This document shows, one piece after another, positions 55,437-64,000 of a stretch of 64,000 nt of DNA (position 1 is its first letter; every line of letters begins with the position of its first letter). The notes below the pieces were generated by a model. It made no database searches. It was not told where the DNA came from and saw nothing but the letters and a program-made list of their open reading frames with translations. The stretch covers positions 1,158,501 to 1,222,500 of the forward strand of contig CM065879.1 of assembly GCA_033439255.1 (NCBI GenBank), given 5' to 3'. This stretch comes from Hericium rajendrae. Its lineage: Eukaryota > Basidiomycota > Agaricomycetes > Russulales > Hericiaceae. Position numbers and translations under genes: made by a program.

Positions 55437-58222
55437 TCACGTCATGAAGATATAGCGCGGGTCGTCATCGTGCATCTCAACATCAACCTTCGCGTGCGCC
55501 TTGCCCTCCTCCTCCATCCTAGCAAGCGTTGCCTGATTCGTCTTGTTTTTCCACGCCAAACGAGTGCGCAGAATCCACGCCGCCGCAAACGATGCGAACA
55601 GGGCCCTGACGATATGTAAGAAAGAAGTCTCAGCTGCACAATACAGGACCGCCACGACCGACATACCCTGCTGCTATCGCATGTCCTTTCCTGTAGTTGT
55701 CCTCAGGGTCGAAGTATATCTGCGGAGATGCGCTATATCGAGACGAATGTCAGCCGTGCGCATGATCGCGCTGATGACAGACGCACATCGAGACACAGTT
55801 CGATACAATAAACGCCGTCCCCACGCCGCGCTTCGACGTCGGCGAAAAGACGTTCGCTGCCCAGCTCCTGCAGACCGGTAAGCAAGCACAGCGCAGTTCG
55901 AGGAGTGAAGGACTGACATAACGAGCGGGAACAGACTGAAGTTCCCTCCAATGACGAGGAACAGCGCGAAGTACGAAGCGCCATGGCTCTTCTGCGCCGT
56001 CGTCGCGAGGATGAGGTAGCCCACGAACGACGTGAACGTGGATACCATGATGTGGTAGCCACGGTCGCGCGTGCGGTCGCTGTGCCAGGACTGGAAGAGC
56101 ACCATGAACCAGCCGACGACGTAGGGAGCGACGGTGAGCCCCTGCGCATCGATGGCCGCGAAGCCGAGCTCGTTGATCAACTGTGAAAAAGGCGATCAGT
56201 GCTTCGTCAAGCTGTGAGTTCGAGGTGACAAACCGTTGGCAAGAAGTATGTGCTGGTCGCCACGCCAACGTTGACTACAAAGAATGAGCTGCTCGGTGTC
56301 AGGGATGAAAACACAGGAACGCGTACAGGTAGCGTAGATAAGCATGAGCAGCCACGAGTTGACGTCGAGGATGACGGCTTTGAAGCCCTGCCAGCCGTTC
56401 ATGCCGCCGTGAGATTGGGGGTTATGGTCGCTGGTGAGCCGCGCCTGGGCAATGGCCTTCTCACGGGAAGTCAAGAACGTCGCTGCGAACGGGAAGGACG
56501 GGAGAAAGAGCAGGAGCATGGTGGCCATGATGATAGTGGGAATGGCCTCGATCTACACATGACGGTCAGAAATGAAGAGGTTTCTGGGATAGAACCCACC
56601 AAGAATAAGAACTGCCAGCTACGGTGCGGGCCATGGTCAGTAAACATCACAGTAGCCGAGAGTGATGGCGCACGTACCCTTCTAGAAGGGAGGTATGGGC
56701 GCGAACCAGCCCGAAAGCGATGAGGCCCTTCAGTCTCAGTGTAAGCCAAATAGCAAGCATAAAACCCGAGAAAACTCACTCCGATAGCTCCAGGATACGT
56801 GCCTGTCATGCAGAGACTGGGAATATGGGTCTATAGGGTTGTATACAATATCTCGTGTCGGCTCACCTGATTCGGGTGGCTAGTTCTCGTCTTCATGGCT
56901 GTCAGTAATCGTCAATAACCAGGCCGCAAGGAACGGTTCCTACCTCTGATACCTGCGGATTTAGTCGATTAGCAGAAAGTCAACGAAGCTTGAAATTCTC
57001 TTACCAGAAGGAAAGATAGTATATCATCCCAGCATAGTAACCTGCCTCGCCAATACCGAGCAACACCCTGATTCCCGTAGATATCAGGCTCCCGAGTTCG
57101 ACAATTCTGCCAAACAACGCTCACCTCAGCACAAGAAGGGCGCTATACCCCTTCGAATACACGAAGGACAGCGACGAGATGCCCCAAAAGGACAGAGACA
57201 TGAAGAAACTGCGAGTCGAAACCTGGGATCAACGCAACACGGCGGAACATAATCTGTCCACTAACAATCGATTCGCCCCGATGTACCGCTGAAAGACTGC
57301 AGTCGGTGATCAGCACGGCACGGTGTAGCAACACATCTTGCACGCTTACCGTTGGCCGGCATCTCCAGCAGACCTGTTGAGACGCGTGAGTGATCGAGTC
57401 AGCGTTTGGGCCACACCATGATATGCGAAACGTACAATATCCAACATAGAAGACACTGAGCGCGACTGTCCATTTGTTGTTATCCGTAATGCCCTGGAAG
57501 AGGGATCAACAATATGTTTTTTGTGACATGATGGGAAAACATACGAAATTCTTATTGAAGGCAGGTATAACGTGTGCATTGCCACTGCGTTGCGCGTCAG
57601 CACGGGATTTCATTTCTCATGCAGAGAGATCAAGTTTACATGTTTGTACGATCTGCATATCACGCGAATGAGCACGATTGGAAGCATGAGGGCAGGTCCC
57701 GGCTCACCGAATTGATTGACTAGGACGAAGAAGAGATAAGTAAGATTGTCCGTGAGCAAGAGACATTGGCAGAGGTATAACTTACAGATGTAACTATACA
57801 CAACAAACCCGTCAGTCAATCCGTTCGCCGCAATATGGCAGCATCAAAGACACCCACCTCTCAATGACCAATGTCAGAACTCTACGATCAATCTTCCATC
57901 TCACCCTCCGCTATCCGCAGAATTCAGCCTCCCAACCAAAAACCCAAAGCTGCCCAAACCAACATACCTCCTCCTTCTCGGTGAACTGTACGTCCGCCGC
58001 ATCCTTGTGCACCGCCTCCGCGCACTCGGGATTCAGCTTCCCGAACCAAACGCGCTTGTGCATGGCATCCCCGAGCTGGGCCTGGTGCGCCGTACCGTCC
58101 GCATTGGCCGCCTCGACGTCCGCGTTGGCCGCTTCGACGTCCGCCACTTCGGGCGCGACCTTCTCCACGTCAATGTTGTCGCTGCCGCCAGCGCGGTCGG
58201 CATTGGGCAGTTCTGCAGACAT
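55437..58222 (-). CDS. MFS transporter of the anion:cation symporter (allantoate permease-like) family
   Basis: Such permeases (Dal5, Tna1, Fen2 group) import small organic anions such as allantoate, nicotinate or pantothenate with protons. The start ATG 58222 gives MSAELPNADRAGGSDNIDVE, an acidic cytosolic N-terminus of about 85 residues. A dozen or more short exons follow. Recognisable pieces in order are GITDNNKWTVALSVFYVGY, SFFMSLSFWGISSLSFVFEG, VLLGIGEAGYYAGMIYYLSF (the helix-4 motif), GLIAFGLVRAHTSLLEG, IPTIIMATMLLLFLPSFPFA, TSREKAIAQARLTSDHNPQS, GWFMVLFQSWHSDRTRDRGY, SWAANVFSPTSKRGVGTAFI and ISPQIYFDPEDNYRKGHAI. The cytosolic tail ends DDDPRYIFMT. Substrate cannot be told from sequence. 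The exon map in the middle is approximate. Confidence 0.8.
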
Positions 58223-59216
58223 GTCGCAGAGGCAAAGAAGACGCCTGCAGCAGAAGAAGTCGAAAAGACGTACTTCCTATGCTGGAGGACATGTCGATCT
58301 TATAGGCATATTGTCTCGCCCTGGCGCGACGTTCGCGTATCGAGCGCCCGTCAGCTGAGCGTGCATTTCCACTAAGGAAGGGCCGTGGAAGACCACGAGT
58401 GGCAGGGACGGAGAGCTGCCTGCTCCGTTTTGCACTACCTTATAGTGGGCGGACCGTCACGGGGCCGTCTTCGAGATGTCCTGTGAGAGGGGGGCCGACT
58501 TGGCGGGTCAGATGTTTCGTGATGGTGGCTCGCCGGAACGCGAACCGTACGTCCGAGTGGTAATTCGAAAGTGCAGCAGAAACATCTTTGCGGCAGAAGT
58601 CTGCAGAAGTTGGAGGACGTTGGACACTGTTGGACACGTGCTGTCTATACATAGGACGTGCATGCTGTACCTGCAATTGACATTGCAGTGAACTTGAAGA
58701 ACTGCGGGCTTGCTTAGCGCTTGATGTCGAAGGCGCGACGGAGGGAAATTGCCGCTGTCAGTCGTTTCATATGTCATCTGTAACAGAAACATCTTTGTCG
58801 GCCAAAATGTGGAAAGGATGGAATACGGTCGGACGTACCTAACTGATAAACAGGTCCAACTTTATGACTCGATACTAGGTAGTCTGCGCTTCGGCTGAGC
58901 AATGTAATTAGATAGATGACACACCATTCACGATGCTTCGCAACTTTCAAGGTCCAACACCTTCACAACGTTAGTTGACACGCGAGTAGAATATGGCATG
59001 ACTCGTCTATAAATGAATGTAAGATAGACCCGTTGCACCGTAGCGCGTCGTGATATCGGTGCACACGAACATAGGAAAGCGGCAACTGCTCCACAGGACT
59101 GGTCGGTTTATATAGCGCGAATCCCTAAGGAACCCGAAGAAAAAGGTAGCGAGCAAATCAATTAATCACCAACCCAACCCAACCCAACAGACGAGATAAA
59201 TAGACGAGCTGGCAAA
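58223..59216. other. Intergenic region, about 1 kb
   Basis: No coding signal. Two short similar words (CAGAAACATCTTTG) occur near 58578 and 58786. A run of four CCCAA repeats at about 59170-59190 lies just before the next gene's end. Confidence 0.5.
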
Positions 59217-60116
59217 CTAGAGGAGGACGGAGGACAGGACGAACGCGACGCCTACGACGCCGAGAAGACCCGACGCGGCACGGCCGGCGCCGTTCTCGTT
59301 CTTACTGTCGGCCTGGGGGCTCGCGCTGGCGGTGGCGTGTGCGCTAGTCACGGCGGTCGATTTGATGGCCGCGGACGAGGGGGCGGCCGAGCTGGCAGCT
59401 GCGCTGGGCGAGCTCGCAGAGGAGCCGGGGGTCGCAGAGGCGGGCGCAGCGCTGCCGGCGATCATGTTCTGGATGGTGGCGTTGAATTCGCCAGTCATGC
59501 CGGACAGGCTGTAAAGCGGTGTAAGTATGCCTCAAGATTTAATGGGTCAGGACACTGACGTGAACATGGCGGAGAATGCCTCCGCGGGGAAGTTGGGCTG
59601 TGCGGGATCCTTCAAGCTGTTGGACGTGAAACGGATGAAGCTAGAGGTGATCAATATACAATAAGTTGACTGACAAATGATGTGGAGGCAAAGGGGCAGC
59701 GTACTATTTGCTGCCATTGGGTCCGACGTTGGCACTGGGGGTCCATTGAATGGAGCCCTGCTGTGAGACATCAACAGCAGTTGCGATGGGCTGCAGCAAG
59801 ACCTAATTGACACAGGATTCATAAGACGGTGTGAATATAACAATCAAAATGACTCACTTGCTGGTTCACGCTGCCGGTGAAGAGGCCGATATCGGACGGG
59901 CCAAATGACTGCAAGTTGGGAGCAGAACCATCATCCTGCCAATTGACGGTCGCCGGCTGGCCCGCGGGGAAGGTGGTCGAGGCAACGGGGGAAGTGGTCT
60001 ACGTGTTGTTAGACGACGAAACAAAGTACCAGACGACGATGAATGCATACGAAGAGCTTGCCAAAGGCGACGGGGGAGAGGGCGAGGAACACAGCAAGCA
60101 GGGATGAAGAGAACAT
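59217..60116 (-). CDS. KRE9/KNH1-like Ser/Thr-rich GPI-anchored cell-surface protein
   Basis: The start ATG 60116 gives a signal peptide, MFSSSLLAVFLALSPVAFGK. After the first intron the mature domain begins TTFPAGQPATVNWQDDG and continues SDIGLFTGSVNQQ, then LLQPIATAVDVSQQGSIQW, TPSANVGPNGS, and LRFTSNSLKDP. This is the N-terminal KRE9/KNH1-type beta-sandwich domain found in many fungal wall proteins. The C-terminal part is Ser/Ala/Thr-rich and ends in a hydrophobic tail, GLLGVVGVAFVLSSVLL, a GPI-attachment signal. About five introns are needed. The neighbour at 60712, head-to-head, is a paralogue. Role in cell-wall glucan assembly is inferred from the family. Confidence 0.8.
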
Positions 60117-60227
60117 TTTTGGTTCGAGGAAAACGAATGGAGGGGCTAAAGAGCGTAGAGCTTTGCGAGCGAGACAGACAGACAGACAACAAGTGAGGAG
60201 GACAAGTTGAAGATGGGATCACCAAGA

Positions 60228-60235
60228 CTTTTATA
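60228..60235 (-). promoter_or_regulatory. TATA box of the KRE9-like gene at 60116
   Basis: On the minus strand the sequence reads TATAAAAG, about 112 bp upstream of the start codon. The consensus is strong, which suggests regulated, high-level expression. Confidence 0.55.
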
Positions 60236-60711
60236 GGTCGGGCCATGGCGGGACCAGACTCTATTTTCGCACATCGGGTGCCTGAATAGTGTAAGGAACA
60301 GAGCCCTCGATTCAGCCAGACGCCAACGGACATCGTTCTTCACAATTGTTCACTCCTGCATTACGGACAGAAAATTTCCAAAACGTACGAGTAAGTTGAA
60401 CGAACTCTTGGGACTTCAGCCAAGGTTATAATAACGTAGTCCGGAGAATTGTGAATTCGCGATCTTGTCCATAGAGACCACATCTTATCACGGTATGATG
60501 GTCGTTCTCCCACGCTCCCGACACGTTCAACTCTGCCGACAACCGCGCCGCCGACTTGCAGCCTGTCAACATCTCCAACCACTTATGCACGTCTGCTGGT
60601 AAAGGGGCTTTTTCTCGCTTTTTCTTATCGAAAACCCCATTTCGCTTCTTGCAAACACGTTCTTTACACCCCTCCTTCGCGTCCTTCGCGTCCTTCGCTA
60701 GTTTGATCTGG

Positions 60712-61776
60712 ATGGCTAACCGTACTTTCGCACTGGCTGTTTCGGCCCTTTCTTTTTTCCACGTGGCCCTGGCCTCTCTATACGTGAGTTTTCCTCTGTG
60801 CCTGGTACTTCAATCGTAATGTGTCCTAATTTTATCTTGCGAAATGACGCGTGCTAGGTCATCAACCCTTCGGCGAAGTCGACGTGCCATGGCGGACGAC
60901 CATGCACCATCGACTGGTTGGACGATGGTCAAGTGCCTCTCCTGAGCACCATGGGTCCTTGTTCTGTCGGGCTCTATACTGGCAACATGGTGAATATGCT
61001 CGTAGCAACTGTTGGCATGAGTATGTTTTCTGACGTGACGTTATATAGCAACTGGTCCAACAGATTGACCCGATCGATGTTTCTACGAGTCTTACGTTGA
61101 CCTTCACCGTATGTCGAACGCTTTTGGACCCGATTATTCTTGAGTATTGACGTGTGTCCTTTCCTGATAGCCCAATCCCAAGGCCGGGTCAGATTCCCAT
61201 GACTAGTCAGTGTTCTTCAACAAAAAATTGGGGTATTTGCTAACGGGTCGTCATGCTGTCAACTTAGCTATGTCGCCTTCACTTCGACGACTGCGAAAAA
61301 TGGATCTGATGTCTTCCAAGCTTTTTCACCAACATTCTCGTACGTTTGTTAGATTCTCGTCAGACTTGATCAAGCTAAACGACACGCCCAGGATCGATCA
61401 AATGAGCGGATCATTCAGCTCACCAGTGGCTTCTCTCACCTCCGCGAAACCAGTTCCTTCATCCGTGGCTAATGATTCGCCGAAACCAATCTCGACAGTC
61501 ACCATTAGCAACAAGGCTTCCGCGGCGTCATCGTCAGCACCGATCTCTTCCACGGTCTCGACGCCACCAAATGCTTCATCCTCCAGCCAGAGCTCCGGTT
61601 TCACGAAGGCATCGACCTCAGCAAATGCCCAGTCCACCGCCAGCTCGCCCGCCAGCTCAAATGTATCCACCAACGGCGCCTCCTTCCTCGGACGCGGCCC
61701 ATTTGCGTTCAATCTCGCTTCCTCGATCCCCTTCCTGCTTTGTCTTTTCTTGTCATACCCGTCGGGACATCCCTAG
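60712..61776 (+). CDS. KRE9/KNH1-like Ser/Thr-rich GPI-anchored protein, second copy
   Basis: Exon 1 (60712-60783) is a signal peptide, MANRTFALAVSALSFFHVAL. Exon 2 begins at 60858 with VINPSAKSTCHGGRPCTIDW and LSTMGPCSVGLYTGN. Later exons give QLVQQIDPIDVSTSLTLTFT, then PNPKAGSDSHDY, YVAFTSTTAKNGSDVFQAFS and SIDQMSGSFS. The stalk is Ser/Ala/Thr-rich. The C-terminus (FAFNLASSIPFLLCLFLSYP) looks like a GPI signal with a short extension. The same domain order as the divergent neighbour at 60116 marks a paralogous pair. Unlike the neighbour it has Cys residues (TCHGGRPC, GPC), perhaps disulfide-bonded. Promoters lie in the 595 bp between the two start codons. Confidence 0.78.
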
Positions 61777-62282
61777 TCGCGCCTTATACCATAACATACA
61801 TACCCAGCCCGCGCTGGCATGCAGGTCATGAACTAGGACGTCCCTGTACATGAGTCTCCGCCGCGCGAGCCGCGATACCTCTTCCTTCCATCCTTCCCTA
61901 CCTAGCTGCGCTACCTTGAATTTCCAGGCAACCATGTTTTGTTTTGTTACGATGATCGCTTTGGCGTCTGACGAACTTCACGATGTTGGGACTATACCTG
62001 ATGCCCGCTACATACATTATGTTTCTCCATGCTGATACCCTGTCGAATATACCCCCGTGATTTGAAATTCGGTCTGCTGTATTTCCTAAAGGATGAGTGT
62101 GCTCCGCGGTTGGCACAGCAACGCCGAGTGCGGATGTCCGCCGAAAGAGTTGTGGACTCTTGTGGACGCACGAATTGACGCGTCGCGTTGGTCACGAGCG
62201 CGCGTGCGCGTCTGTTATCCTCATGCGTCAGACACTGAACTGACAGGTTCAGCACAATTTGTTGTCATCGGAAAAAACACAC
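61777..62282. other. Intergenic region upstream of ORC3
   Basis: About 500 bp without coding signal. It contains an ACGCGT site annotated separately. Confidence 0.55.
62178..62183. promoter_or_regulatory. MCB (ACGCGT) site upstream of ORC3
   Basis: ACGCGT lies 105 bp before the ORC3 start, next to other CGCG words. See the MCM4 site at 48796 for the same arrangement. Confidence 0.4.
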
Positions 62283-64000
62283 ATGGCGCCGAATCTCGAC
62301 GACATCAACCAAGTGAGTCCCGGTATAAGTGTTGATGCGTAGTTCCTGACGCCCTGCAGACCGCCATCTACATCCCCTATGAGGGCCCTGGTTCGTGCTA
62401 CACGCGTGCACCCTCTGCCACCTTCTGACCCTTAATTGCACCTGTCCAGATGCTGCAGAGGACGAAAATGCGCAAGAGAACGGCGACGACGACTATGCAC
62501 CTTTCGGAGAGCGAGACATTCCGGGCGGATGTGAAATGCGCATGGAGGCATATAGAGCTGCGTGGAAGGAGTGTCTGGATCGTGTCCAGGTGTGTACCGC
62601 GCATCTCGTCCCGTGTCGCTGGCTGATCCGCATACAGAGTATCGTCAAAAGACTGCACGCACTCGTGGCAGACGAGATTGTGCACGAGATCGAGGACGCG
62701 TATGAGAATGTGCTTCCGGGTCTGCCGTACGCCGAGCTGCCTGTTTTCGCGGTATCAGGTGCGTCTGCCCGTCTCTCGATCTCATCCTGAATGTCTAAGC
62801 TATGCTGTAGCACCGTCGTACGGGTCTGCGTTCGTGAATGAGCTTGCAACCCGGATGGAAAGCGGAGACGAAGATAGCGAGGATCAGGATGCCGACCATC
62901 CATCAGCATATGTCGTACACCTCCGCCCACCAGATTGTCCGAACATCATGTCTGCCATGAAAGCGCTGGTGACTGGCTTTGTGGAACGCTCTCCGGATGG
63001 GCAGGAAGGTGTGTACGTCTCGTGGTCGTTCTCGGCCCGTTAGTAATGCTATGAATGGAAGTGAAACGGAAGCCGACGACTTCGTTGGCGAGCTACGATA
63101 TTGAACTGCTGAAAACGTGGTACGAAGTCGTACGCGACAACTGTGGTAAGTCCGCCTAGTTTCGTTTCACGATGTTTCACTAAGTTGCCAGCCTAGATGA
63201 CGCAGAAAGCCTGCCTCCCTTAATCGTGTTTATGCACGATTTCGAGCAATTCGACGATGCTGTCATACAAGATCTATTCTACATCTGCAGGTTAGCAACC
63301 TATCCTCCGCAAGGATTTCAATAGCTGATATCTCGTAGTGCGCATATACCGCGCTTGCCGCTTATTTTTATTCTATCTTTATCATCGCCGCCTTCTCCCT
63401 CGTATATTCATTCAACATACCCTCGGTCTACTCTATCTTTGCTCCGAATGCAGACCTTCACGCTACCAGCAGGCATCGAAGTCCTCGAAGAAATCCTCAC
63501 GGAGGTCAGTCTTCCTTCTGTGTATTTGCATTCAGTCATACCAAACCTGCCCAGACCTTCTTTTCTTTGGATTTCGAGCCTCAAATCATGATCGGCCCAG
63601 CGGTCATCGAATACTTGACAGAATACTTCTCGCGATACGCGTCCTCGCTAGATGCCGTGCTCACGATATTGCAGGTGCGCTCATCACACGCTGACCGCAC
63701 CCCTCCATTGAAGCCCCGAAAGCTCGCACACCTGAAGCACTTCGACGAGCCCCTCGCCATCTTCGCGTCGCGCGACGCATCCGCAAGCCTCAACACCGCC
63801 TTCCTCTCGCAGCCCGCGTGCTTCGGCTTCCTCAACTCCCTCCTCGCCGCGTCGGTCGACGCGCACTCCGCGCGGTCCGCCTCGGGCTGGAAGATCCGCG
63901 ACATCCCGGCACTCCTTGCATTCGAGGAGCGCGCGCACGCCGAGTTCCAGTCGCGCTTGCGGCTGCTGCGGCTGTCGTTCCGCATGCTGCGCTGTGTCCA
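62283..64000 (+). CDS. ORC3: Origin recognition complex subunit 3 (N-terminal part, runs off the window)
   Basis: Orc3 is a core subunit of the six-protein complex that marks replication origins and loads MCM2-7. The start ATG 62283 gives MAPNLDDINQ, then a small exon TAIYIPYEGP and several more exons. Visible pieces include YRAAWKECLDRVQ, SIVKRLHALVADEIVHEIED, YVVHLRPPDCPNIMSAMKAL, SYDIELLKTWYEVVRDNC, PPLIVFMHDFEQFDDAVIQD (the Walker-B-like strand of the AAA-like domain), LPLIFILSLSSPPSPSYIHS and LRMQTFTLPAGIEVLEEIL. The last exon seen includes LAHLKHFDEPLAIFASRD, and the gene continues past 64000. About nine introns have already been used. The pattern SLPPLIVF..DFEQFD with the following helices is characteristic of Orc3. 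Confidence 0.82.

Noticed and set aside
59168-59190. Telomere-like CCCAA repeats
   Set aside because: Only about four copies are present, in the middle of gene-dense DNA, and the unit is not the usual fungal TTAGGG.

Overview
The window is nuclear DNA of a filamentous basidiomycete, most likely an Agaricomycete; I cannot fix the order. The evidence is gene style and gene content. Coding sequence is GC-rich and broken by many introns of about 45-65 nt with GT(R)NGT donors. Genes include F-box/LRR proteins, KRE9-like GPI proteins and fungal housekeeping genes. No rRNA, tRNA or CRISPR array was recognised. Exon structures were read by eye from splice signals, frame continuity and comparison between paralogues. 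They are models, not transcript-supported.

Layout. 1-30.5 kb is a dynamic region. It holds five members of one fungal gene family (here called ULD family: an N-terminal 'FTFGAFGD' domain, a ubiquitin-like-looking domain and a CPxC module) at 3-645, 9522-11177, 13740-15306, 25360-26147 and 27602-29170. Only the last looks intact. One is cut by the window edge, two carry disabling mutations, and one has lost its C-terminal half and gained 10-residue tandem repeats. Single genes are interspersed: a large Ser-rich coiled-coil protein, a Ser/Thr kinase, a small Ser-rich protein, an eight-helix membrane protein, URM1 and RCF1. RCF1 plus a ULD gene forms a tandem segmental duplication whose second RCF1 is dead. 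A 158-bp hairpin-bearing tandem repeat and a GGTTTT-rich repeat lie at 11.4-13.2 kb. A decayed F-box/LRR remnant lies at 29.7-30.5 kb.

31.5-36.5 kb contains two adjacent DNA transposons of one family. The first (31484-35236) is an apparently complete Tc1/mariner-superfamily element with a 319-aa DD34E transposase and, convergent to it, a 631-aa accessory protein with an AT-hook and a SAM-like domain. Twenty-one bases away is a 1.2-kb non-autonomous derivative (35258-36475) carrying a decayed, inverted 5' piece of the accessory gene.

36.7-64 kb is gene-dense housekeeping DNA: exopolyphosphatase PPX1, an atypical kinase, a steroid 5-alpha-reductase-like enzyme head-to-head with the LYR protein ISD11, MCM4, a MoCF/CinA-domain protein, an F-box protein, a frameshifted F-box/LRR-type gene, an anion:cation-symporter-type MFS transporter, two head-to-head KRE9-like GPI proteins, and the 5' part of ORC3. 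MCM4 and ORC3 both act in replication licensing, and both have an ACGCGT (MCB) site about 100 bp upstream. RCF1 and ISD11 are mitochondrial; URM1 is a cytosolic sulfur carrier.

The most unusual content is the two-gene transposon with its derivative, and the repeat-bearing chimeric ULD gene.
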